64,000 bases of DNA from Micavibrio sp. UBA1850 (GCA_002338525.1 DDIM01000007.1:375-64374); one strand, 5' to 3'; counted from the first letter of the stretch, positions 45,097 to 54,070 are shown. Translations and numbers: made by a program. Notes: generated by a model from the letters alone, not told the origin.

Positions 45097-45116
45097 TATA
45101 ATGTTATATTGTAACA
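45097..45116. promoter_or_regulatory. Zur-like operator 3 with overlapping -10, divergent promoter region
   Basis: TGTTATATTGTAACA (45102-45116) is the exact reverse complement of operator 1. A perfect plus-strand -10, TATAAT (45097-45102), ends at its first base. It lies 20 bases before the chosen start of the PLP-enzyme operon and 33 bases from the divergent methyltransferase start, so one site can repress both. Confidence 0.78.
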
Positions 45117-45136
45117 AACCATTTAAAGAAAGCACC

Positions 45137-46669
45137 ATGATGAATAATACCGCCCCTGTCAATAAATCTGTCAATAAATCTGTCAATAATAATGCTAAAA
45201 ACAAGCCGTTGCAGCTTCGCCCGCGTATTCACAGTCGTATTGAGAACTATTTGAAAAATGAACAAGATATTCTGGATTTGGTTGACGCATTTGGATCGCC
45301 CTTAAACCTCATATTCCCACAAATCATCGAAGAAAATATTCGATCATTTACTGATATATACGAAAAACACAACCTTAAAGGGCGTGTGTATTTTACAACG
45401 AAACCCAACAAATCTAATGCCATTATCAAACAAGCAACGCATGAAAATGTGGGCGTTGATGTGTCATCAGAAAATGCATTAAAAGTTGCCATGGGCGCGG
45501 GGTTCAATGCGTCACGTATTGAATGTACGGGCCCCAAAAACCAAGCCTATCTTACCCTCGCCCTTCAACATGGCGTGACATTAAACATCGACAATTTTGA
45601 CGAGCTTGATCAAATCCTGCGCCTAAGGCAGGCATTGTACATAGAGGGTAAAACAAAAATATTTGTGCGCTTAGCTGGCTTTACATCTTCTCGGCTAAAA
45701 TTCACATCTCAAGACAGCACCTTTGGCATTGATGTATCGCATATAAATCATGTGTTTGAGTTGCTGCAATCACATAAAGATCATTTAGACTTTCAGGGCT
45801 TTTCCTTTCATTTTAACGCTCAATCCTCTGAACAAAAACTTATCGCGATTGAAACGCTACTTCGCTACACAATCGAGGCGATGAATCTGGGATTAAAACC
45901 AAAAGGAATAAATATCGGTGGTGGATTTGATATTTGCTATGCCGAAGACAAAAATGAGTGGCACAACTATGTCGATACACTCAAAAATTCACTGAGAACC
46001 TATGACCAATCTTTAAATTGGAATAATAGCGGCTTAGGGTTTCGTAACGAGGATGGGATCATAAAAGGGTCTCCTAATTTTATGTCTCATTACGTCGAAC
46101 GCACTGGCGCACATGATCTTGATTACTATCTTTCATCACCTTTAAACGAGTTTGACGGCATGACATTTGCCGAAATCTTAAATGATTGCTTGTTCGAGCT
46201 ATATGTCGAGCCCGGGCGCTCATTACTTGACCAGCTGGGGGTAACGATTGCACGCGTCAATTTTACAAAAACCTCATCTCATAATGAAACATTGGTTGGC
46301 TTGGACATGAATCGCAGTAACATGCACTCGACCAATCAAAAACTGCTAACCGATCCAATCATTATTCATAAAGACAAAGATAATCGTATTACGTGTCCTA
46401 ACGGACTCTATTATATCGGAAATTTATGTCTTTCATACGACATGATTACATATAATAAAACGTTCCCAGACCACATCCCTCAAGAAGGGGACTTGGTTAT
46501 TTTTGTAAATACAGCCCCCTACATTATGGATTTTGTAGAATCAAAAACGCTGCACCAAAACATCGCAAAAAAAATAGCTATTGTAGAACATAACCAGCGC
46601 TTTAGATGGTTTGAAGATAATGTATATGATCCTACGTCACTTAAATTAAAAGAAAGCAACCTCGCATGA
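45137..46669 (+). CDS. PLP-dependent decarboxylase-like enzyme (Y4yA/DAP-ornithine decarboxylase fold)
   Basis: Fold type III PLP enzyme: an alanine-racemase-like barrel with VYFTTKPNKSNAIIKQA (the Lys here is the expected PLP Schiff-base residue), HFNAQSSEQKL, NIGGGFDICYAED (phosphate-binding Gly loop) and ELYVEPGRSLLDQLGVTIA near the end. It resembles Y4yA-type and SbnH-like relatives of diaminopimelate decarboxylase. The start is the ATG at 45137; earlier in-frame codons lie within the Zur-like box. The N-terminus encodes a short repeat (NKSVNKSVNN). First gene of the operon to 50595. Confidence 0.85.
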   Translation: MMNNTAPVNKSVNKSVNNNAKNKPLQLRPRIHSRIENYLKNEQDILDLVDAFGSPLNLIFPQIIEENIRSFTDIYEKHNLKGRVYFTTKPNKSNAIIKQATHENVGVDVSSENALKVAMGAGFNASRIECTGPKNQAYLTLALQHGVTLNIDNFDELDQILRLRQALYIEGKTKIFVRLAGFTSSRLKFTSQDSTFGIDVSHINHVFELLQSHKDHLDFQGFSFHFNAQSSEQKLIAIETLLRYTIEAMNLGLKPKGINIGGGFDICYAEDKNEWHNYVDTLKNSLRTYDQSLNWNNSGLGFRNEDGIIKGSPNFMSHYVERTGAHDLDYYLSSPLNEFDGMTFAEILNDCLFELYVEPGRSLLDQLGVTIARVNFTKTSSHNETLVGLDMNRSNMHSTNQKLLTDPIIIHKDKDNRITCPNGLYYIGNLCLSYDMITYNKTFPDHIPQEGDLVIFVNTAPYIMDFVESKTLHQNIAKKIAIVEHNQRFRWFEDNVYDPTSLKLKESNLA

Positions 46670-47970
46670 TTGTAGACAAGATTACCGACCTTATTGGTGA
46701 CACACCGCTTATCAAAATTCCATCGTCTATAACGGGTTTGGAAAACATTGATCTATACGGAAAATTAGAAATGATGAACCCGTTTGGATCCGTAAAAGAC
46801 CGCGTGGCGTGGCACATTTTAAAAGATGATCTCGACGACATTAAAGCAAAAAACCAAACGATCTTTGAAAACTCTAGCGGTAATACCGCAAAAGCTATTG
46901 CTGCGATCGCTGGTGCTTTTGACATCCCCTTTAAACAAGTCAGCGCCCTTATGAAGGTACAAGAAGGCCGTGATATACTGCATCTTTTAAACGCAGAGAT
47001 TGAAGAGTTCGCCGCCGCAAGTGATTGTTTTGACCCAAGCGATCCTAACGATCCGCAGTTTCTCATAGAAAAGGCCGTGCGAGAGTCAAAAGGCAAGGTC
47101 TACTTCACATCCCAGTTTACGAACCCAAAAAACCCTGATGCGCATGAGTTTGCAACAGCGCAAGAGATATTGGACGATCTAAACGAAGTTGATTATTTGG
47201 TAAGTGGCCTTGGAACGACAGGTTCTACACTTGGTTTATTGCGTGCTTTTAAAAAGGCTAAAAAAGACTTTAAAGCCATCGCGCTTATTTCTGACAATGG
47301 AAACACAATTCCAGGGATCCGCTCGCTTGATCAAATGTGGGAGTCAGGCTTATATCAAGAAGGCCAATATGAACACCACCATGTCATTAATGAAAAACAA
47401 GCCCTTGAGGGCATGTTGACACTCAACCGCAAATTGGGTGTTTTGTGCGGACCATCCGCAGGCGCCAATTTTGCAGGCGCGCTCAGCTACTTGAAAACAA
47501 TAGATAGCACGCTGACAGAGCGTAAAAACGCCGTTTTCATCGTATGTGATCGCGTTGAGTGGTATATCTCGTATATAAAAGAGCGCATGCCAGAGCTTTT
47601 CGGAGAAAGCCCCAAGCCAGACTCATACTTTCACTACACACTGCATGATGATCAAATCGCAGATATTATGATGCCTGCAATGGACGTGGACAATTTTGTG
47701 TCACAAAACAAACCTGTCATCATCGATACACGCGCTCCCATTGCCTATAAGATGTTTACTATTGAAGGCGCCATAAATATTCCCCTGCACCTTCTCAACC
47801 AGATGATCGACAATCATGAGCCTTTTTCAAAAGACAGCCCTCTTTTGCTTATGTGCGCCGTTGGAGAAAAAACACAAAAGCCGGCTGGATACTTACGGAG
47901 CAAGGGCTATAATGCCTACAGTCTTGAAGGCGGTATGCTGAGCTATAAAAATCAAAAGATAGCCGCATAA
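46666..47970 (+). CDS. Cysteine-synthase-like PLP enzyme fused to a rhodanese domain
   Basis: Residues 1-310 are a fold type II PLP enzyme: GDTPLIKIPS, NPFGSVKDRVAWHIL with the PLP Lys, ENSSGNTAKAIAAIAG and LVSGLGTTGSTLGLLRAF. About residues 335-434 are a rhodanese domain, with a DTRAPIAYKMFTIEGAINIP segment and active-site loop LLMCAVGEKTQK containing the reactive Cys. The PLP part resembles CysK/SbnA, which build cysteine or diaminopropionate. Fusion to rhodanese suggests sulfur transfer. The start overlaps the upstream stop (ATGA). The product is not known. Confidence 0.87.
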   Translation: MIVDKITDLIGDTPLIKIPSSITGLENIDLYGKLEMMNPFGSVKDRVAWHILKDDLDDIKAKNQTIFENSSGNTAKAIAAIAGAFDIPFKQVSALMKVQEGRDILHLLNAEIEEFAAASDCFDPSDPNDPQFLIEKAVRESKGKVYFTSQFTNPKNPDAHEFATAQEILDDLNEVDYLVSGLGTTGSTLGLLRAFKKAKKDFKAIALISDNGNTIPGIRSLDQMWESGLYQEGQYEHHHVINEKQALEGMLTLNRKLGVLCGPSAGANFAGALSYLKTIDSTLTERKNAVFIVCDRVEWYISYIKERMPELFGESPKPDSYFHYTLHDDQIADIMMPAMDVDNFVSQNKPVIIDTRAPIAYKMFTIEGAINIPLHLLNQMIDNHEPFSKDSPLLLMCAVGEKTQKPAGYLRSKGYNAYSLEGGMLSYKNQKIAA

Positions 47971-48019
47971 GAAAAATTTGCTATGCGGCACCTCTAACTA
48001 GAAGCAAAAGGATTTGACG

Positions 48020-48637
48020 ATGTTCGAGTTGGATAACATTACATTCAAAAACAAACAAAGAACGATCCTCTCCCTTGATAATAAACGAGTAGCCAAAGGT
48101 GAGAATATTTTGCTTTTAGGGCCTTCTGGCTGCGGCAAAACATCACTCATGAACATTATGGCGGGCCTTATGAGCCCAACCTCAGGCGATGTTTGCTTCG
48201 AAGATACCAGCTATGCGTTCTTGTCCAACAGTGACATTGATAAACTACGCGCTAAAAACTTTGGGTTCATCTTTCAAACGATGCATTTGTTGGGACACCT
48301 CAATGTCACACAAAATATTGCACTCGCCCAAACCGCCCCTAACCCGCAAAGAATTCAAACGTTGATATCTGAATTGGGTCTGACGGGAAAAGACAAACAA
48401 AAGGCACAAGATCTGAGCGTCGGAGAGGCGCAGCGCGTTGCCATCGCACGTGCGGTTGCAAATAACCCCGCTGTTATTTTCGCAGATGAGCCCACATCCG
48501 CCCTTGATGACGCCAACACGCAAAAGGTCATGGATTTACTTTTTGATCAGGCGGCTAAAACCGGCGCAACTATTATCGCGGCAACACACGATAATCGCAT
48601 TAAAAAATATTTTGATACTGTTTGGGAGATTGCATAA
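48020..48637 (+). CDS. ABC transporter ATP-binding protein (LolD/PA4064-like)
   Basis: A small ATPase (205 residues) with Walker A LGPSGCGKTSLMNIMAGLMS, signature LSVGEAQRVAIARAVA and Walker B VIFADEPTSALDDANT. It belongs to the MacB/LolD group, which pairs with FtsX-like permeases. The ATG at 48020 has AAAGGA upstream; a TTG at 48014 is less likely. The stop overlaps the permease start as TAATG. With the permease and DUF3299 protein it matches the order of the Zur-controlled PA4064-PA4066 genes of Pseudomonas aeruginosa. Confidence 0.9.
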   Translation: MFELDNITFKNKQRTILSLDNKRVAKGENILLLGPSGCGKTSLMNIMAGLMSPTSGDVCFEDTSYAFLSNSDIDKLRAKNFGFIFQTMHLLGHLNVTQNIALAQTAPNPQRIQTLISELGLTGKDKQKAQDLSVGEAQRVAIARAVANNPAVIFADEPTSALDDANTQKVMDLLFDQAAKTGATIIAATHDNRIKKYFDTVWEIA

Positions 48638-49932
48638 TGACCGATATAGCCCTCATTTTTTCATCTCTAAAATCACGCTGGCTAAATAGCCTCCTATCCG
48701 TCTTTTTAACCGCATTCGGCGTGATGCTAGCGCTGCTTATCATTCAATTCGGCCATCATATCCAAAACCGCATCACCACAGATGGAAAAAATATTGATAT
48801 CGTCGTTGGGGCAAAAGGAAGCCCGCTTCAGCTTATTCTATCATCCGTCTATCATATCGATATCCCAACAGGAAATATTGCCTACGACCAAGCACAAAAA
48901 TGGATGAAGCACCCACACGTCAAAACAGCCATGCCTCTTGCGTTGGGGGATAACTGGGAGGGATATAGAATTGTTGGTACAACACCTGACTATTTGAAAC
49001 ATTATCAGGCCACAATCTTAGAGGGTCGCGTTTGGAATAAAGACTATGAAGCCATAGCGGGGTCTTCCGTGGGCCTGCAGATTGGAGAGGAATTTTCAGG
49101 CGCCCACGGCTTAATCGAAGGCGGACACAAACACGATAGTCAACATTATACCATCACTGGTATTATCGAGCCTACAGGCACAGTATTAGACCGCCTGATT
49201 TTAACATCAATGAACTCTGTGCTTGATATACACGGCTTGGCGCCTGCCTCGCCTCTCAAAAATGCAAATGAGGCTCACAGCCAAGAAGACCACAATCATG
49301 ACCATGATCATCATGAACACGATGAACATGAGCACCACGAGCACGAGCACCATGAACATGAGCACCATGACCACGGGCATATGGGTAAGCCAGAAATCAC
49401 GGCACTTCTTTTGACGACAAAATCACCTATCGCAAATATCAATCTTCCCCGAAGCATTAACAAAGACACAAATCTACAAGCGGCAAATCCCGCCCTCGAA
49501 ATGGCGCGCCTTACATCTATGATGGGACTTGGCTCACAAAGCTTTGCGGCTCTATCGACACTTCTAATTATTATTGCCTCACTCAGTATCTTTGCAGGTC
49601 TTGCCGGCAGCCTGGAAAATCGAATGAGCGACTTAGCCGTGCTACGTGCCATAGGATATTCCAAACAAAGAGTATTCAAAATCATTGCACTTGAAGGATT
49701 TTTTATTGTTTTGGCCGGTATCGTTATAGGGTTTATTATGGGGCTCGCAGGTTTTATTCTGGCCTCCCATGTTATTGCCCCACTTGCGGCGAGTGGTGCA
49801 CAAATTATTTTCACAGCTGATTATGTGTGGGTTATATTAGCCGTGATCCTCGCAGGCTTTATCGCAGCGTTTATACCTGCGTGGCGTGCCTCTCATATTG
49901 ATGTTGCACGGCAGTTGGCTCGTAAGGTATAG
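48637..49932 (+). CDS. FtsX-like ABC permease with His-rich extracellular loop
   Basis: One N-terminal helix (LLSVFLTAFGVMLALLIIQF) precedes a large periplasmic domain, then three C-terminal helices (ALSTLLIIIASLSIFAGLAG, GFFIVLAGIVIGFIMGLAGF, YVWVILAVILAGFIAAFIPA), the MacB/FtsX layout. Within the periplasmic domain (about residues 218-248) is a run of more than 30 residues made mostly of His, Glu and Asp (starts DHNHDHDHHEHDEHEHHEHE, ends HHDHGHMG). The run is a likely Zn-binding loop. Partner of the ATPase upstream. Whether the pair moves a metal, a lipoprotein or a signal is not known. Confidence 0.9.
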   Translation: MTDIALIFSSLKSRWLNSLLSVFLTAFGVMLALLIIQFGHHIQNRITTDGKNIDIVVGAKGSPLQLILSSVYHIDIPTGNIAYDQAQKWMKHPHVKTAMPLALGDNWEGYRIVGTTPDYLKHYQATILEGRVWNKDYEAIAGSSVGLQIGEEFSGAHGLIEGGHKHDSQHYTITGIIEPTGTVLDRLILTSMNSVLDIHGLAPASPLKNANEAHSQEDHNHDHDHHEHDEHEHHEHEHHEHEHHDHGHMGKPEITALLLTTKSPIANINLPRSINKDTNLQAANPALEMARLTSMMGLGSQSFAALSTLLIIIASLSIFAGLAGSLENRMSDLAVLRAIGYSKQRVFKIIALEGFFIVLAGIVIGFIMGLAGFILASHVIAPLAASGAQIIFTADYVWVILAVILAGFIAAFIPAWRASHIDVARQLARKV

Positions 49933-49950
49933 GTATATATAAGATACTTT

Positions 49951-50595
49951 ATGCCTAACGAGACAAAACAAAAATCGATCGGAAAAATAATTGTGAAACT
50001 CTTTGTTGCACTTGTCCTTATCGCCTTTTTCACCACGCCTTTTGTAATAAAAGATATTGAAAGACGATCAAACCCCAATAGTGATGCAAGCAGCGCGCAA
50101 TCAAATGTAATGGCAGCAAACGCATTTACAACAGAAACCGTCACAAGCGAGCAAACCTATACAATTGAAGATCTGGCTTCCAATATTGAAAATTTTGTCG
50201 GAACCCCAGAAGGTGGTACCGAGTGGCAAATATTTGCCGACACAAATCAAGTTCCATATAAATACACCGATGAAGAAGGCCAAGAATGGGAAGGCGTTCG
50301 CCCTCAATTTACGGACCAGCTAACCGCATTAAACGGCGAAGAAATTATCATTCAGGGCTTTATGTTTCCCTTAGGGCAAGATCAGGAACAAGACATGTTC
50401 TTGCTGGGTCCCTTCCCGCTAAGCTGCCCGTATCATTATCATGTCACAGCCAATTTGATTATTGAAGTCTACGCGAAAACGCCAATTGAATTTTCATACG
50501 ATCCCATCAATGTGAAAGGCACGTTAGAGCTTGTGCCTAAAGACGATGAATTTAATGTCTTCTACCGCATTAAAGACGCTGTACTTAAGCCATAA
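49951..50595 (+). CDS. DUF3299-like membrane-anchored protein, last gene of the Zur operon
   Basis: An N-terminal helix (IIVKLFVALVLIAFFTTPFV) anchors a periplasmic domain. Its C-terminal half follows the DUF3299 pattern: LNGEEIIIQGFMFPLGQDQE, then FLLGPFPLSCPYHYHVTAN, with a Cys-x-x-x-His-x-His cluster suited to metal binding. It ends the operon, 18 bases after the permease. DUF3299 proteins accompany this ABC pair in Zur-regulated loci of gammaproteobacteria; their precise job is unknown. Confidence 0.82.
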   Translation: MPNETKQKSIGKIIVKLFVALVLIAFFTTPFVIKDIERRSNPNSDASSAQSNVMAANAFTTETVTSEQTYTIEDLASNIENFVGTPEGGTEWQIFADTNQVPYKYTDEEGQEWEGVRPQFTDQLTALNGEEIIIQGFMFPLGQDQEQDMFLLGPFPLSCPYHYHVTANLIIEVYAKTPIEFSYDPINVKGTLELVPKDDEFNVFYRIKDAVLKP

Positions 50596-50693
50596 AACGC
50601 CTTGTGATTGTTTCCTATAAACAATATAATATAATTTCAAAACAAGCCGATTTGACGGGTTTAACAGTTATTAACATAAGGTAGTATATCATT

Positions 50694-51455
50694 GTGAGAA
50701 TGGGCACGTATAACAATCAATCGGGTAATGTTCTTTTTTTGATACTTATCGCAGTGGCACTTTTTGCGGCACTTTCTTATGCCGTGACCCAATCAACACG
50801 AGGTGGGGGTGACGCAAGCGAAGAAAAAACGGGGATACAACTTGCCGGACTGACCCAGTATGGCGACCTCATCTCAACATCAATACTTCGCTCGCGCATC
50901 ATTAACAAATTGGAAGATTGGGAACTTTGCTTTCATTCAAACAATTGGGGGCATAATGATTATCTTGCCAACACACCCGTTAATGTTTGCGGAAATTCTG
51001 CAACAAATATATTCAGTAATGATGGTATGGGCGTCCCATGGTCCGAACCTGACGAGACGTTGCTTGATACATCAAGATCCGCAGATCCAACTTACGGAGC
51101 CTACAGATATACGGCTTGGCGTGTGAAAAATATTGGAGACGATAGCTTAGACGAGATAATGATGATGGTCTCCTATATAAAAAGAGACACATGCATAAAA
51201 ATTAACGATGAATTAGGTATTACAAACACAGGTGGACACCCACCCGTTGAGGCTGCACAGATATCAGGTTCAACTCAGTCCGTTTATAACTGTCGATTTG
51301 GATCCTCTGGGAGCTTTTGTGCGGGAGCTTCGTTAACAGCATTAAATGGAAATAATGGTGAGTTGTCCGGTCAGCATTCTGGATGCTTCTACAGTACAAA
51401 TTTGTGGGGCGTCGCAAATGGGTATGTGTACTACAAAGTTCTTGCCCCCCGATAA
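50694..51455 (+). CDS. Membrane-anchored pilin-like protein of unknown function
   Basis: The N-terminus NQSGNVLFLILIAVALFAAL is a pilin-like hydrophobic helix after a short polar leader with Gly. The Glu expected at position 5 of a classical pilin is missing, so processing by prepilin peptidase is uncertain. The exported part contains several Cys (WELCFHSN, VNVCGNS, DTCIKIN, VYNCRFGSSGSFC, SGCFYST). No pilus assembly genes are near. The GTG at 50694 or ATG at 50700 may be the start. Confidence 0.65.
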   Translation: MRMGTYNNQSGNVLFLILIAVALFAALSYAVTQSTRGGGDASEEKTGIQLAGLTQYGDLISTSILRSRIINKLEDWELCFHSNNWGHNDYLANTPVNVCGNSATNIFSNDGMGVPWSEPDETLLDTSRSADPTYGAYRYTAWRVKNIGDDSLDEIMMMVSYIKRDTCIKINDELGITNTGGHPPVEAAQISGSTQSVYNCRFGSSGSFCAGASLTALNGNNGELSGQHSGCFYSTNLWGVANGYVYYKVLAPR

Positions 51456-51498
51456 CCTACCTCGCCCGCCATACACAATAATTTACAGTTCAAACAAC

Positions 51499-53883
51499 TT
51501 AAGGCTGAGACATTAAAAAGCCGCTAAAATTAACCTGACTTGTTGTATCACTTCTGAATATTTCAGCCGCTTCACTAGCACTAAGAACTTTATTATAGAG
51601 CCTTACATCATCTAATTGACCATTTAATCGAAATGCTGTGCTGGGGTAGCCCTCATATCGCGCACCAATACTTGCGTTTATGTTGTAATCTGATTGAGGT
51701 ATAGCACCTCTATAAATTGCGCTACCGCCATCTTTAAAAAATGTTACATTACCTCCATTATCTACACTGGCAATAACATGCGTCCACGTATTAAGCGGAA
51801 TTGAGTGCCCATTTACGACTGTCGATAAGCCACGCGCGCGGATATCTCCAAAATGAACATAGTATTGGAATTGTGTATTATTGCCGTTTCGAATACCAAA
51901 TATCGTACCGTCGCTTTGCCGGTTAATCCAAGCCGATACGGAAAACGCCGGTGAAATGTTGAGAGAGCTAGATCCTGTCGCAGGCCCTAAATCGATAACA
52001 TCATTACTGCCATCAAAATCAAGCGCTTCATTATCTGGACCGTTTACAAGATCTGCTGTTGAAAGCCCCCCTGCAAACACACCATCATTATTCTCAAGTG
52101 ACCTATCATAAGCCGTAGTCGCATCAACCCACTGTGTGTCAAATGTCCAGTGCCCAATAAGCCCATTATTTATGGGGGCGCCGTAGTATATTTGCGGTGC
52201 GGTGCCTATTGACGGAGCATCTGTGTCAGGCCCACTTGCGCGTCCCCACCAATTATTTTTAGCAGACAACGTGCGCCCATCATAATCAATAGCCAGATCT
52301 TCCAAGCCATTACCATATAAGAGATTACCCCCTTCAGACGCTAATGATCCGCCCCCTAAATCAATGTCGAACTGCGCGTTGGTATCGTCATAAATGGCAA
52401 TGCCGTGTTGTGTATTAGAGGTCGTAGCTGTACGCTCAACCATCGCAGACACCGCCCCACTATTGGAGGCATGAACATATATCCCGTGGCGCGCATTTTG
52501 AACAACAACATCATGTATGCGCGTATTTAATGCACTCTCCCCAGCGCCATCAGCTAAAACGGCGATACCATCACGGCCTGTTAGCCCGTTATCAATTCTT
52601 ACGCCCGCAACTCTTACATTATCAGCGTCAATAGTTACGCCATCTTCACCGTTATTGATATTTCCAATAGTCGGCGCAATAGAGGCCGGCGCAATCAAAA
52701 CAGAAGTGGGGCTTGCCCCATTTGCGGTTTTAAACACGTTTCCATCATAAACAAAATCAACCCCTGATCCGATAAGTTGCTGCCCCTCCTTATCAAGAGT
52801 TATCCCTTGATTTTGGCCTGTGCTATTACCAAAACCATTTTTAACATAAATGATTGTGTGTTCTTCGGCATTATTTTGCGCATCAATAAGTGTGTTGTAT
52901 GGTGCCTCGGCACTTCCGTCTCCGCCAGCATCCGCTGAATTATCAACTGTTATAACCTTTTGCGTGCGTCCTGTTTGTGCGTTAAGAACCTTTACACGCC
53001 CACCCGTATCCGTCACAATATCGCCCGTGACAATATCTATGTCGCGCTCGGGACTTTCATCAAGGCGCGCTTTCAACCCCTCACTTCGGTAACTGCGCTT
53101 GTTTCCAAATGGAAAACGAATGGTGGCCTCCAAGAAGCCTTGGGCTCCGCGTTCATCATCCCTTTGAAACCGCGTACCCAGTTGTATATTTTCGCTTATG
53201 TCTGTGGCAAGGCGAACACGCCAGCCGGCAACATCTTCAGTATTATCACCATTAAAATAATAGCCCCCCGCATACGCGCGAAACGAGTCAGTATACTCTT
53301 TTGCAAAATCTACGTAATCGCTTAACTCAAAACCAAACTCCAGATCCAAACCATGTAAAGGCTCTTCAAAGACCTTACCGTTTGTATCCACTGTAATGCC
53401 CGTTCCGCTTAACTGTGCTCCCTGTGGATTTGTAGCAGGTATACTCACCTCATTCCCGCTTGATAAGGGAACGTAGGCATTAACCTTTATATCTGTATCG
53501 TAACTAAACCATTCACCGCCTATGGTTGCTTGATGAAATGTACTGCCTCGCTCTGTAATACGACGATCTATCCATCCATGCACACCGACAATCCCTTTCC
53601 CCAATAAGGGGGCTGCCGTCATCGTTCTATACCCAATGCCTAAATTACCTTCGCGATTATCCTGATCATCGCCCATCAATCGAAGATCACCATACAAAAC
53701 GCTACGGTCATTTTGTGCGAACGGCACCCAAAACTCAGTCATAAGAATGGATCGCTCATCTCCCATGCGCCAGTTAACCTCAGCACGCCCCTGTAAAGGT
53801 ACGCCCTTAGCATAAGAACTTGCATGAGTTACCGCGAAAACTGTAAAAGTAATGCAAGAGACTGAAAGTAAAGGATGTGGCAT
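51499..53883 (-). CDS. Inverse autotransporter (intimin/invasin-type barrel) with beta-helix and LamG-like passenger
   Basis: After a signal peptide (from the ATG at 53883; a longer frame to 54021 is unlikely), residues about 30-270 match the inverse autotransporter beta-barrel: NREGNLGIGYRTMTAAPLLG, VHGWIDRRITERGSTFHQAT, GGEWFSYDTDIKVNAYVPL and GFLEATIRFPFGNKR. A right-handed beta-helix of the surface-exposed kind follows (GVTIDADNVRVAGVRIDNG, HDVVVQNARHGIYVHASNSG). The last 200 or so residues look like a LamG/concanavalin-like domain (GLIGHWTFDTQWVDATTAYD, ALDFDGSNDVIDLGPATGS), which often binds sugars. Probably an adhesin. No periplasmic LysM domain is seen. Confidence 0.85.
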   Translation of the reverse strand: MPHPLLSVSCITFTVFAVTHASSYAKGVPLQGRAEVNWRMGDERSILMTEFWVPFAQNDRSVLYGDLRLMGDDQDNREGNLGIGYRTMTAAPLLGKGIVGVHGWIDRRITERGSTFHQATIGGEWFSYDTDIKVNAYVPLSSGNEVSIPATNPQGAQLSGTGITVDTNGKVFEEPLHGLDLEFGFELSDYVDFAKEYTDSFRAYAGGYYFNGDNTEDVAGWRVRLATDISENIQLGTRFQRDDERGAQGFLEATIRFPFGNKRSYRSEGLKARLDESPERDIDIVTGDIVTDTGGRVKVLNAQTGRTQKVITVDNSADAGGDGSAEAPYNTLIDAQNNAEEHTIIYVKNGFGNSTGQNQGITLDKEGQQLIGSGVDFVYDGNVFKTANGASPTSVLIAPASIAPTIGNINNGEDGVTIDADNVRVAGVRIDNGLTGRDGIAVLADGAGESALNTRIHDVVVQNARHGIYVHASNSGAVSAMVERTATTSNTQHGIAIYDDTNAQFDIDLGGGSLASEGGNLLYGNGLEDLAIDYDGRTLSAKNNWWGRASGPDTDAPSIGTAPQIYYGAPINNGLIGHWTFDTQWVDATTAYDRSLENNDGVFAGGLSTADLVNGPDNEALDFDGSNDVIDLGPATGSSSLNISPAFSVSAWINRQSDGTIFGIRNGNNTQFQYYVHFGDIRARGLSTVVNGHSIPLNTWTHVIASVDNGGNVTFFKDGGSAIYRGAIPQSDYNINASIGARYEGYPSTAFRLNGQLDDVRLYNKVLSASEAAEIFRSDTTSQVNFSGFLMSQP

Positions 53884-54045
53884 AAAAATTATAAGTTCGT
53901 TGGTACTTGCGTCGTTACACCTTTTTGCCACATCGTTTTTGGTATGTAAAATTTGTTTTATGATATTTAGGTAAATAGCTGGGGACGCTGCACATAAAAA
54001 TTTCAAAAAAATATACGTCATTTAAACAATTTAACTATTTTTCTT

Positions 54046-54070
54046 GGAACTCTTTTTTCGGGTGCGTGTT
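54046..54070 (+). promoter_or_regulatory. EcfG-like promoter before the entericidin-type gene
   Basis: GGAAC (54046-54050), 16 bases, TGTT (54067-54070), one mismatch in the -10, 35 bases before the ATG. Confidence 0.45.

Noticed and set aside
45157..45190. Tandem 12-base repeat (AATAAATCTGTC) as a possible repeat array
   Set aside because: Only two copies plus a partial, in frame and coding for the Asn-Lys-Ser-Val N-terminus of the PLP enzyme; not CRISPR-like.
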